From Bacillota bacterium (GTDB taxonomy: Bacteria; Bacillota; Thermosediminibacteria; Thermosediminibacterales; Thermosediminibacteraceae): DNA of 14,497 nucleotides. The notes under the pieces are model-generated. The model was given only the letters and a program-made list of their open reading frames with translations. It had not been told where the DNA came from and did not search any database. This document shows, one piece after another, positions 7,530-13,056 of the stretch. Position 1 is the first letter of the stretch, and each line of letters opens with the position of its first letter. A program made the position numbers and the translations under genes. The stretch covers positions 1 through 14,497 of the forward strand of contig QGUT01000027.1 in assembly GCA_003242255.1 (NCBI GenBank), given 5' to 3'.

Positions 7530-8322
7530 AATTTTTCACGCTTACATCCTTCTCGGCCCGGAAGAGGAGACGGCGAAAAGGGCAATAGAACTGGCCAAAG
7601 CCGCCAACTGCAGCGAGACCCCGCTCTGCGGCAGGTGCGAGTGCTGCCGCCGGATGGAGGCGGGTAGCCATCCCGATCTTTTTCACGTGTTCCCTGACGG
7701 AGCTTCCATAAAGGTGGAGAAAATAAGGGAAGTGGTGATGGGCTCACATCAGCCGCCGGTAGAGGCGAAAAGGAAAGTTTACGTCTTTCACGAAGCGGAT
7801 AAAATGACCCTGGATGCTCAAAATGCCCTTTTGAAGACTTTAGAAGATCCCCCGACTTCGCTTCTTTTCCTGCTCCTGGCCCGGAATATCAAGGCACTGC
7901 TCCCTACGGTAATTTCCAGATGCCAGGTTTTGGATTACACGAAAACCGATGAAGCCAGGGACATCCCCGGCGACGTAAGAGAAATTCTGCTAAAACTCAT
8001 CCTGTCCGGCCTCGATTATTCGAAAATCAACTTTTACGTTCAAAAATTGGCGGAGGCCGAAGTGGAATCCGATGCCTTAATGGAGTTTATGGCTTCGGCG
8101 TATAGAGATATGCTGGTGATTAAAACTAAAAGTAAAGCCGGCTTAAAAAATTGGGATTTATCGGACCAATTAAAGAAAAGAGCTCAGGATTTATCGCCCA
8201 GGGCGTTGGTAAAGGCCATAGAAATTCTGTACTCACAGATAGAAGCTGTAAAGGCAAAGGGAAATCAGGTCCTTGCGTGGTACAATTTGCTCCTGGGCCT
8301 GAAGGAGCAGGAGGTGATATGA
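7522..8322 (+). CDS. holB: DNA polymerase III clamp loader, delta prime subunit
   Basis: AAA+ subunit of the clamp loader that places the beta sliding clamp on primed DNA. 266 residues from ATG 7522 (MRKIFHAYILLGPEE); the frame is open further upstream inside yaaR, but homology starts here and the 8-base overlap is of the coupled type. The zinc module is visible as C-x5-C-x2-C-x2-C (CSETPLCGRCECC, about residues 30-42). The AAA+ core has VYVFHEADKMTLDAQNALLKTLEDPP and the SRC motif with its arginine finger in VISRCQ. The P-loop is degenerate (GPEEETAKRA, no GK), as in E. coli delta prime, so it probably does not hydrolyse ATP. It is shorter than the roughly 330 residues usual in Bacillus; the C-terminal collar domain is compact. 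Confidence 0.92.
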   Translation: MRKIFHAYILLGPEEETAKRAIELAKAANCSETPLCGRCECCRRMEAGSHPDLFHVFPDGASIKVEKIREVVMGSHQPPVEAKRKVYVFHEADKMTLDAQNALLKTLEDPPTSLLFLLLARNIKALLPTVISRCQVLDYTKTDEARDIPGDVREILLKLILSGLDYSKINFYVQKLAEAEVESDALMEFMASAYRDMLVIKTKSKAGLKNWDLSDQLKKRAQDLSPRALVKAIEILYSQIEAVKAKGNQVLAWYNLLLGLKEQEVI

Positions 8323-8323
8323 G

Positions 8324-9157
8324 TTGGTCAAGGTCATAGGCGTGAGGTTTAAAAAGGCGGGCAAGATATATTATTTCAACCCCAAGGACTTGGAACTTTC
8401 GGTGGGAGACAAGGTGATCGTAGAGACCTCGAGGGGCGTGGAGTTCGGAGAAGTGGTGATAGGCCCGAAGGAAGTAAGGGATGAAGATGTGATATCTCCC
8501 CTGAAGGATGTGATCCGGAAAGCTGACGAGGAAGACGAGAAAGTTGTGGAAGAAAACCGGGCAAGGGCAAAGGAAGCCGCCAACATCGCGGAAAAAAAGA
8601 TCGAGGAACACGGCCTCGAGATGAAGCTGGTGGATGTGGAGTACACCTTCGACCGGTCGAAACTCATCTTTTATTTTACAGCTGACGGTCGGGTGGATTT
8701 CAGGGAACTGGTAAAGGACCTGGCGGCCATTTTCCGCACCCGGATCGAACTGAGGCAAATAGGGGTGCGGGATGAGGCCAAGATGATCGGCGGCTTGGGC
8801 CCCTGCGGCCGGATCGTTTGCTGCCACTCCTTTTTAGGAGAATTCGACCCCGTATCCATAAAGATGGCAAAGCAGCAGAACCTATCGCTCAACCCCGGAA
8901 AAATCTCCGGGCTGTGCGGCCGGTTGATGTGCTGCCTCAGGTTCGAATACCACAATTACTGCGGAGGAGCAAATTGCTGTGAAGGGTGCAAGGCAGGTAA
9001 TGTGACGCTGAAAGAGGAGTCCAAAGTGGTAACCCCTTTGGGCGAGGGTACTGTAGCTTCTGTGGATAGAGAAAAGGGGACGGTGACGGTAAAGCTGGCG
9101 GATACCGGAATAGAGAAGGACTTTTCGGTGGAAGAAGTGGAACTGAAAGAGGATTGA
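8324..9157 (+). CDS. ricT: RicT/YaaT, PSP1-domain protein of the Ric (Y-complex)
   Basis: In B. subtilis RicT works with RicA and RicF as an iron-sulfur complex that aids RNase Y-dependent mRNA maturation, and so affects competence, sporulation and biofilm. 277 residues, family length. Begins VKVIGVRFKKAGKIYYF and contains the PSP1 core VEYTFDRSKLIFYFTADGRVDFRELVKDL and LRQIGVRDEAKM. The conserved cysteines are C161, C166, C167 (GPCGRIVCC) and C198, C203, C204 (LCGRLMCC). It adds C213, C218, C219 and C222 (CGGANCCEGC), where B. subtilis has no cysteines as I recall it. Start is TTG 8324, nine bases after AGGAGG; no ATG fits. The ribosome binding site lies inside the end of holB. Its last codons lie in the first unit of a 24-base tandem repeat. 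Confidence 0.93.
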   Translation: MVKVIGVRFKKAGKIYYFNPKDLELSVGDKVIVETSRGVEFGEVVIGPKEVRDEDVISPLKDVIRKADEEDEKVVEENRARAKEAANIAEKKIEEHGLEMKLVDVEYTFDRSKLIFYFTADGRVDFRELVKDLAAIFRTRIELRQIGVRDEAKMIGGLGPCGRIVCCHSFLGEFDPVSIKMAKQQNLSLNPGKISGLCGRLMCCLRFEYHNYCGGANCCEGCKAGNVTLKEESKVVTPLGEGTVASVDREKGTVTVKLADTGIEKDFSVEEVELKED

Positions 9158-9192
9158 TTGAAAGATTTGAAAGAGGATTGATTGAAAGATTT
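9145..9192 (+). repeat. perfect 24-bp tandem duplication at the ricT 3' end
   Basis: Two exact, adjacent 24-base copies (9145-9168 and 9169-9192), each starting GAAAGAGGATTGATTG and ending AAAGATTT. The first copy includes the last codons and the stop of ricT. Because the stop is in copy one, a change in copy number would not alter the protein. It looks like a recent slippage duplication. Confidence 0.95.
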
Positions 9193-9193
9193 A

Positions 9194-9260
9194 GTTTGAA
9201 GTATATTATAGTTGAAGTATATTATAGTTGAAGTATATTATAGTTTAAGATTATATTATA
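9194..9260 (+). repeat. 16-bp AT-rich direct repeat array ahead of yugP
   Basis: Four adjacent units: 9194-9210 (one extra T), 9211-9226 and 9227-9242 (identical: GTTGAAGTATATTATA), and 9243-9260 (degenerate). Each unit has TTGAAG followed by TATATTATA. A TTGAAG in one unit is spaced 16 bases from TATATT, or 18 from TATTAT, in the next, so neighbouring units can act as weak overlapping sigma-A-like promoters for yugP. The repeat is seen directly; promoter activity is inferred. The array fills most of the 121-base gap between ricT and yugP. Confidence 0.9.
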
Positions 9261-9278
9261 ACATGGGAGGTGGGGTTT

Positions 9279-9986
9279 ATGTACCCCTTCGGTTGGTATT
9301 ATTACGACCCCACTTGGATTATCGTTTTGCCGGCTCTCATCCTCGCTTTTTACGCTCAGGCCAAAGTATCCACCACTTTTGAAAGGTACCTTCGAGTGCC
9401 GGCCCGGGTCGGCCTTACCGGCGCGGAAGCGGCGAGGGAAATACTGAGGGCCAACGGCATATACGATGTGACGGTGGAAATGACCCGCGGAAGGCTGAGC
9501 GATTATTACGACCCCCGCAGCAAGGTGCTGAGGCTTTCCCCGGAAGTGTACAGCGGCCGGTCCCTGGCCGCTTTAGGGGTCGCGGCGCACGAGTGCGGCC
9601 ACGCCATACAGCATAACGTGGGATACGCGCCCTTAAGCCTTCGAAATACCATAGTGCCGCTGGCCGGAATAGGTTCGCAGATGGCCTTTCCGCTCTTTTT
9701 CATAGGGCTGCTCTTTAACTCCGATTTCCTGGCCAGCTTAGGGATCCTGTTTTTCAGCGCCGCCGTGCTGTTTCAGTTGGTCACCCTGCCGGTGGAATAC
9801 AACGCCAGCAGCCGGGCGGTGGCGGCTCTCCAGAGCGCCGGATTTGTTTCTTACGACGAAGTGGAGCCGGTCAAAAAGGTGTTAAGTGCCGCAGCTCTCA
9901 CTTACGTGGCGGCCACCCTGATGGCCGTACTGCAGCTACTGAGACTTTTGGCCATATTCGGCATCTACAACAGGGACGACAGGTAA
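9279..9986 (+). CDS. yugP: YugP-type membrane zinc metallopeptidase (DUF2268-unrelated, neutral zinc metallopeptidase family)
   Basis: Predicted integral membrane zinc peptidase of the YugP family, 235 residues; substrate unknown. The N-terminus MYPFGWYYYDPTWI leads into a first membrane segment (about residues 12-29, ending in the family-typical AFYAQAKVSTTF). The zinc motif HECGH lies near residues 104-108 (VAAHECGHAIQH). Two hydrophobic stretches follow (about 124-148 and 150-171), then PVEYNASSRA with the probable third zinc ligand E173 and a last membrane segment (about 204-228). Start: ATG 9279, seven bases after GGGAGGTG; an in-frame GTG at 9270 overlaps that site and is rejected. It follows an unusual repeat array and ends at a strong hairpin, so it may form its own unit or be read through from ricT. 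Confidence 0.9.
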   Translation: MYPFGWYYYDPTWIIVLPALILAFYAQAKVSTTFERYLRVPARVGLTGAEAAREILRANGIYDVTVEMTRGRLSDYYDPRSKVLRLSPEVYSGRSLAALGVAAHECGHAIQHNVGYAPLSLRNTIVPLAGIGSQMAFPLFFIGLLFNSDFLASLGILFFSAAVLFQLVTLPVEYNASSRAVAALQSAGFVSYDEVEPVKKVLSAAALTYVAATLMAVLQLLRLLAIFGIYNRDDR

Positions 9987-9997
9987 GACTGCTCTCA

Positions 9998-10020
9998 GGC
10001 GGGTGAGGCTATCGCCCGCC
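9998..10020 (+). other. GC-rich hairpin after yugP
   Basis: GGCGGGTG pairs with CGCCCGCC (one G-U pair) across a 7-base loop, starting 11 bases past the yugP stop. No T run follows directly; the next strong hairpin starts at its last base. It may strengthen 3'-end stability or termination together with that hairpin. Confidence 0.55.
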
Positions 10021-10074
10021 GCTTAAAAAGAAAAAGAGGCTGCTTTTCAGGCAGCCTCTTTTTCTTTTTAAGCG
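10020..10074. terminator. two-way terminator: perfect 24-bp inverted repeat between yugP and hslO
   Basis: The left arm (10020-10043) and right arm (10051-10074) are exact reverse complements around the loop TTTTCAG. The core GAGGCTGC/GCAGCCTC is followed in both directions by a T-rich tract (TTTTTCTTTTT), so it can stop transcription of yugP on the + strand and hslO on the - strand. The hslO stop codon (10068-10070) lies inside the right arm. Confidence 0.92.
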
Positions 10075-10952
10075 TTTTCGAATAGGTGACTTACTTCATC
10101 TTTATCAAATTCGTACTTTTTCCGGCAGTACTGGCAGACCAGTTCCATCTTCCCTTTTTCTTTTAAAATTTGTTCGACCTCTTCTCTCCCCAGACTCACG
10201 ATTACAGACTCCAGCCGCTCCCGGGAACAGGAACAGCGGTAGCCCACTTCGTTTTTTGCCAGGAACTTGAGCTTGAAACCGGGGAGCGCCATATGGAGCA
10301 GTTCTTCGGGGGAGTTTTCCGCATCTATCAACTGGGTGACGGGCTTCATGGCTTTTATATTTTCTTCTATGAAGATGGCGGTATTTTCGTCGGCGTTGGG
10401 GAGAAGCTGGACTATAAAGCCCCCTGCCGCTCTCACCCTTTCGTCCCTGTCCACCAGGACGCCCAGGCTCACCGCCGAAGGGATCTGCTCCGATTTGGCA
10501 AAATAGTAGGTGAGGTCTTCGGCGATTTCGCCGGACACCAGGGGCACCTGTCCCACGTAAGGGTCCTTCAGGCCCAGGTCCTTGATCACGGTGAGCGTCC
10601 CCTGCCTTCCGACAACGCCTCCCACGTCCAGCTTTTCCTTTTCGTTCAGGGGAAGGTCGGCTTCCGGATTGGCGATGTAGCCCTTTACGCCTCCTTTGGA
10701 GTCGGAAAAGGCGAGGAGCACTCCAGCGGGCCCTCCTCCTTCCACGCGAAGGGTCACGTTGTCCTTTTCGCTTTTCAACATCAATCCCATCATCGCCGAT
10801 GCGGTGAGCAGACGCCCGAGGGCTGCCGCAGCGGTGGGGGAACAGCCGTGGATCTGTCGTGCCCGTTCCACCAACTCGGTGGTGCGGGCGGCAAAAGCCA
10901 GCACTCCGGCTTCTTCATCGACAGCTCTTATCACGTAATCTTTCAGTGCCAA
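10068..10952 (-). CDS. hslO: Hsp33, redox-regulated molecular chaperone
   Basis: Holdase chaperone switched on by oxidation in the cytoplasm: disulfides form, zinc is released and the C-terminal switch unfolds. 294 residues, normal length. The N-terminal fold is recognisable (KDYVIRAVDEEAGVLAFAART; ALGRLLTASAMMGLMLK; GVKGYIANPEADLPLN). The zinc/redox centre is intact: CxC at about residues 240-242 (RCSCSRERL) and CxxC at about 273-276 (VCQYCRKKY), 30 residues apart. Start is TTG 10952 (TTG GCA CTG AAA), after AGGAGGA; no ATG is near. It is transcribed away from gntR, with its own extended -10 promoter, and ends in the hairpin it shares with yugP. Confidence 0.96.
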   Translation of the reverse strand: MALKDYVIRAVDEEAGVLAFAARTTELVERARQIHGCSPTAAAALGRLLTASAMMGLMLKSEKDNVTLRVEGGGPAGVLLAFSDSKGGVKGYIANPEADLPLNEKEKLDVGGVVGRQGTLTVIKDLGLKDPYVGQVPLVSGEIAEDLTYYFAKSEQIPSAVSLGVLVDRDERVRAAGGFIVQLLPNADENTAIFIEENIKAMKPVTQLIDAENSPEELLHMALPGFKLKFLAKNEVGYRCSCSRERLESVIVSLGREEVEQILKEKGKMELVCQYCRKKYEFDKDEVSHLFENA

Positions 10953-10989
10953 AAGTCGCTTCCTCCTTTTTTATGGTTTAGCTAAAAGT

Positions 10990-10998
10990 ATTATAGCA
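10990..10998 (-). promoter_or_regulatory. extended -10 promoter of hslO
   Basis: On the - strand TGC-TATAAT gives a consensus extended -10 (TATAAT at 10990-10995). No good -35 is visible at 17 bases, which is normal for extended -10 promoters. The start would lie about 30 bases ahead of the hslO TTG codon. Confidence 0.6.
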
Positions 10999-11053
10999 TA
11001 TTGCGCGTTGCCGAAATATCCGTAATTATGAGTAGTACACAGTTTCCACAGAT

Positions 11054-11062
11054 TTATCCACA
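11054..11062 (+). promoter_or_regulatory. perfect DnaA box (TTATCCACA)
   Basis: An exact match to the DnaA-box consensus, placed 7 bases before the gntR -35. A weaker 7-of-9 match, GTTTCCACA, lies at 11042-11050. They sit in the 192-base gap between hslO and gntR. Binding by DnaA is inferred. Confidence 0.55.
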
Positions 11063-11069
11063 ACTAGAA

Positions 11070-11098
11070 TTGACAAAGCCGGCGAATAAGTATATAAT
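11070..11098 (+). promoter_or_regulatory. consensus sigma-A promoter of the gntR-ABC operon
   Basis: TTGACA (11070-11075), a 17-base spacer and TATAAT (11093-11098): a full match at both boxes and optimal spacing. The start point falls near 11105, inside the operator described next, so strong transcription is expected whenever the repressor is off. Confidence 0.88.
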
Positions 11099-11120
11099 GT
11101 ATATATACAATATATACACT
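11096..11120. promoter_or_regulatory. YtrA-type operator overlapping the gntR -10 and start site
   Basis: AATGTA, 13 bases, TACACT: 11 of 12 positions match the AGTGTA-N13-TACACT operator that I recall for B. subtilis YtrA. Within it TGTATATA and TATATACA form an 8-bp inverted repeat. Its position over the -10 and start point suits autorepression by the adjacent GntR-family regulator. Confidence 0.7.
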
Positions 11121-11144
11121 TGTGAACGAGGTGACCCAGAGAGA

Positions 11145-11519
11145 ATGGACATAATAATTTCCAACACCTCGGAAGAGCCTATATACAGGCAGATAGCTGA
11201 GCAGATCAAGGCCATGATCGTGAGGGGGGAATTGGCCGAGGGTGAAATGCTGCCCTCCATCCGAAACCTGGCAAAGGAACTGGGAATTAGCGTGATCACC
11301 GTAAAAAAGGCCTACGAAGAATTGGAAAGGGAAGGATACATCGTCAGCAGCCAGGGAAAGGGCACCTTCGTAGCCGTCCAAAACAGGGAACTTTTGAGAG
11401 AAATGCGCCTCAGGGTGGTGGAGGAAAAGCTGGAAGAAGCAGCGGTGGCGGCCAAGTCTCTGGGCCTTTCCCTTGATGAGATGAAAGAAATGCTGGAAAT
11501 TCTGTACGAGGAGGGGTAG
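11145..11519 (+). CDS. GntR-family transcriptional regulator, YtrA subfamily
   Basis: Probable repressor of its own operon, which encodes an ABC exporter. 124 residues, the short form typical of the YtrA subfamily. The winged helix-turn-helix spans residues about 10-78: PIYRQIAEQIKAMIVRGEL, then LPSIRNLAKELGISVITVKK (recognition helix) and YEELEREGYIVSSQGKGTFV (wing). The remaining roughly 45 residues are a short helical tail for dimerisation, with no large ligand-binding domain. Start: ATG 11145 after GAGGTGA; the frame is open upstream to 11001 but that would cross the promoter and operator. The ABC ATPase start codon follows the stop directly (TAGATG). The inducer cannot be told; in YtrA relatives it is often cell-wall-active peptides. 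Confidence 0.92.
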   Translation: MDIIISNTSEEPIYRQIAEQIKAMIVRGELAEGEMLPSIRNLAKELGISVITVKKAYEELEREGYIVSSQGKGTFVAVQNRELLREMRLRVVEEKLEEAAVAAKSLGLSLDEMKEMLEILYEEG

Positions 11520-12395
11520 ATGGTGGAACCGGTGCTGGAGGTGCGGGATTTAAAGAAAAGGTTGGGAGATTTCGAAATAAAGGGCTTGAGTTTCACCTTA
11601 GAAAGGGGCTATATAATGGGTTTTATCGGTCCCAACGGAGCTGGGAAGACGACTACCATAAAGCTCATCATGAACCTCATTAAAAAAGATGGTGGCTTTA
11701 TAAAGATCTTTGGTCTGGACAACAGCATCGAAAAAAATTCCGTGAAGATAAGGGACCGGATAGGGGTCGTCTTCGGGGAAAACGTCTTTTACGAAGAATT
11801 GACGGTCAGAGAGATGAAGGAAGTAATAGCGCCGCTTTATTCGAGGTGGGACGACGGGGCCTTTGAGATGTACCTGAAGAGGTTTTCGCTTCCGGCCAAA
11901 AGAAAGATAAAAGAGCTTTCGAAGGGTATGAAAGTGAAATTGGCTCTGGCCATCGCCTTGTCCCACGATGCCGAGCTTCTCATCATGGACGAACCCACTT
12001 CAGGGCTGGACCCTATAGTGAGGAGCGAATTTCTGGAGATCTTAAGCGATTTTATCCAGGACGAAGGAAGGTCCGTGTTTTTCTCCACCCACATCACCTC
12101 CGATTTGGATAAAATAGCCGATTTCATAACTTTTATAGACGAGGGGAGTCTGGTCTTTTCCAGCCCCAAGGACGACCTTTTTGAGGAATACGCTCTGGTT
12201 AAAGGGCCGAAGGCCGTTTTAAACCCGGAAACCCAAAAGTACTTCGTGGGGCTTAAAGAGCACCAGTTCGGAATCGAGGGCCTAATCCGAAATCGGGAAG
12301 AGTTTAAAAAGAAAGTTAAAGACAAAGTGGTCTTTGAAAGGCCAGCTCTGGAGGATATCATGTTTTATTTCACGAGGGGGAAGAAAAATGTTTAG
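11520..12395 (+). CDS. ABC transporter ATP-binding protein (YtrB-like)
   Basis: ATPase of an ABC-2-type exporter, 291 residues, acting at the inner face of the membrane with the next gene's product. Walker A is GPNGAGKTT (37-45); the signature is LSKGM (133-137) rather than LSGGQ; Walker B is LLIMDEPTSGLD (153-164); the switch histidine is in STHI (189-192). The Q-loop glutamine is replaced (IGVVFGENVFYEELT, about 81-95). A C-terminal extension of about 70 residues follows the core. Start ATG 11520, touching the gntR stop, with GAGGAGGGG ahead. It overlaps the permease gene by 8 bases. YtrB and bacitracin/lantibiotic-type exporters are the nearest kinds; the substrate is unknown. Confidence 0.92.
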   Translation: MVEPVLEVRDLKKRLGDFEIKGLSFTLERGYIMGFIGPNGAGKTTTIKLIMNLIKKDGGFIKIFGLDNSIEKNSVKIRDRIGVVFGENVFYEELTVREMKEVIAPLYSRWDDGAFEMYLKRFSLPAKRKIKELSKGMKVKLALAIALSHDAELLIMDEPTSGLDPIVRSEFLEILSDFIQDEGRSVFFSTHITSDLDKIADFITFIDEGSLVFSSPKDDLFEEYALVKGPKAVLNPETQKYFVGLKEHQFGIEGLIRNREEFKKKVKDKVVFERPALEDIMFYFTRGKKNV

Positions 12396-12969
12396 CCTCA
12401 TAAAAAAGGACCTGCTGGTTCAAAGGAATTATTTCCTGTACGGACTTTTTGCCGCCGTCGTCATCGCGGTATCTTTCCAGGGCTTAAAGGAAGTCATGTT
12501 CCAGGCTATGGTATTTCTCCTGACTTACTTTTTCGTACAGCACGCCTGCTTCAGCGACGACAGGGCTTGCGCTGACTTGCTCCTGAATTCCCTGCCGATT
12601 TCTAGGAATGCGGTGGTCCTGGCCCGCTATGTTTCTCTGTTCGCGTTCTTTGCGATAGCCCTTTTGTATTACGCCCTTCTGGCGGGTGTTGTAAAAATTC
12701 TCCCCCTCCCGCTGGAACTCGGTCCCGTAAGCTTTGAGGGGATTGCCGAGACGTTGATGCTGGTGGTTTTAGTAAACAGCATCTTCCTGCCCATCTTTTA
12801 CAAATTCGGATACGGCAGATCCAGAATAGTGAACATGATCCTGCTGCTCGGCACCTTTGGGGCTTTGGGATCGGCGGGCGAAAAATTTATGAATTTATTC
12901 TTTGCCCTGGCCCTGTACGCCTTCTCTTACTTCGTCTCGCTCAGAATTTATTTGAACAAGGAGTTTTGA
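12388..12969 (+). CDS. ABC-2 type transporter permease
   Basis: Membrane partner of the ATPase encoded just before, 193 residues, with about six hydrophobic segments: about 14-30, 37-52, 82-105, 124-144, 148-165 and 173-188. The segment DDRACADLLLNSLPISRNAVVLARY between the second and third resembles the SLP-x-SR motif of the ABC-2 permease group (ABC2_membrane_5 type). The N-terminus MFSLIKKDLLVQRNYF is the usual cytoplasmic coupling helix. Start ATG 12388 with GAGGGGG seven bases ahead; the frame is open further upstream inside the ATPase gene, but the overlapping start with its own ribosome binding site fits better. The short length suggests a homodimer. No terminator is evident after it. 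Confidence 0.88.
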   Translation: MFSLIKKDLLVQRNYFLYGLFAAVVIAVSFQGLKEVMFQAMVFLLTYFFVQHACFSDDRACADLLLNSLPISRNAVVLARYVSLFAFFAIALLYYALLAGVVKILPLPLELGPVSFEGIAETLMLVVLVNSIFLPIFYKFGYGRSRIVNMILLLGTFGALGSAGEKFMNLFFALALYAFSYFVSLRIYLNKEF

Positions 12970-12980
12970 TAAGCCGGGGC

Positions 12981-13009
12981 GTGACAACCCTGCGCATATG
13001 CTCTATACT
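12981..13009 (+). promoter_or_regulatory. probable sigma-A promoter of rsmI
   Basis: GTGACA (12981-12986), 17 bases, TATACT (13004-13009): 5 of 6 matches in each box at ideal spacing, within the 87-base gap after the permease gene. It would give a leader of about 40 bases before the rsmI ATG. Confidence 0.65.
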
Positions 13010-13056
13010 TTTAGTCGTAATCGTAGGCCCGACGGGACTTTCGGGAGGGATTTTGA

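Noticed and set aside
9061..9069. DnaA-box-like TGTGGATAG
   Set aside because: One mismatch, inside ricT coding sequence and isolated; expected by chance.
9194..9260. CRISPR array
   Set aside because: Units of 16-18 bases are directly adjacent with no spacers, and no cas genes are nearby.
10170..10985. 271-codon + strand open frame opposite hslO
   Set aside because: hslO has an intact zinc/redox motif and a ribosome binding site on the other strand; the + frame shows no recognisable domain.
11001..11144. Upstream extension of gntR by 48 codons
   Set aside because: It would translate across the DnaA box, promoter and operator; the ATG at 11145 has a ribosome binding site and gives the normal YtrA length.
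13028..13045. Leader hairpin CCCGA/TCGGG before rsmI
   Set aside because: A 5-bp stem touching the ribosome binding site; too weak to call a regulatory element.
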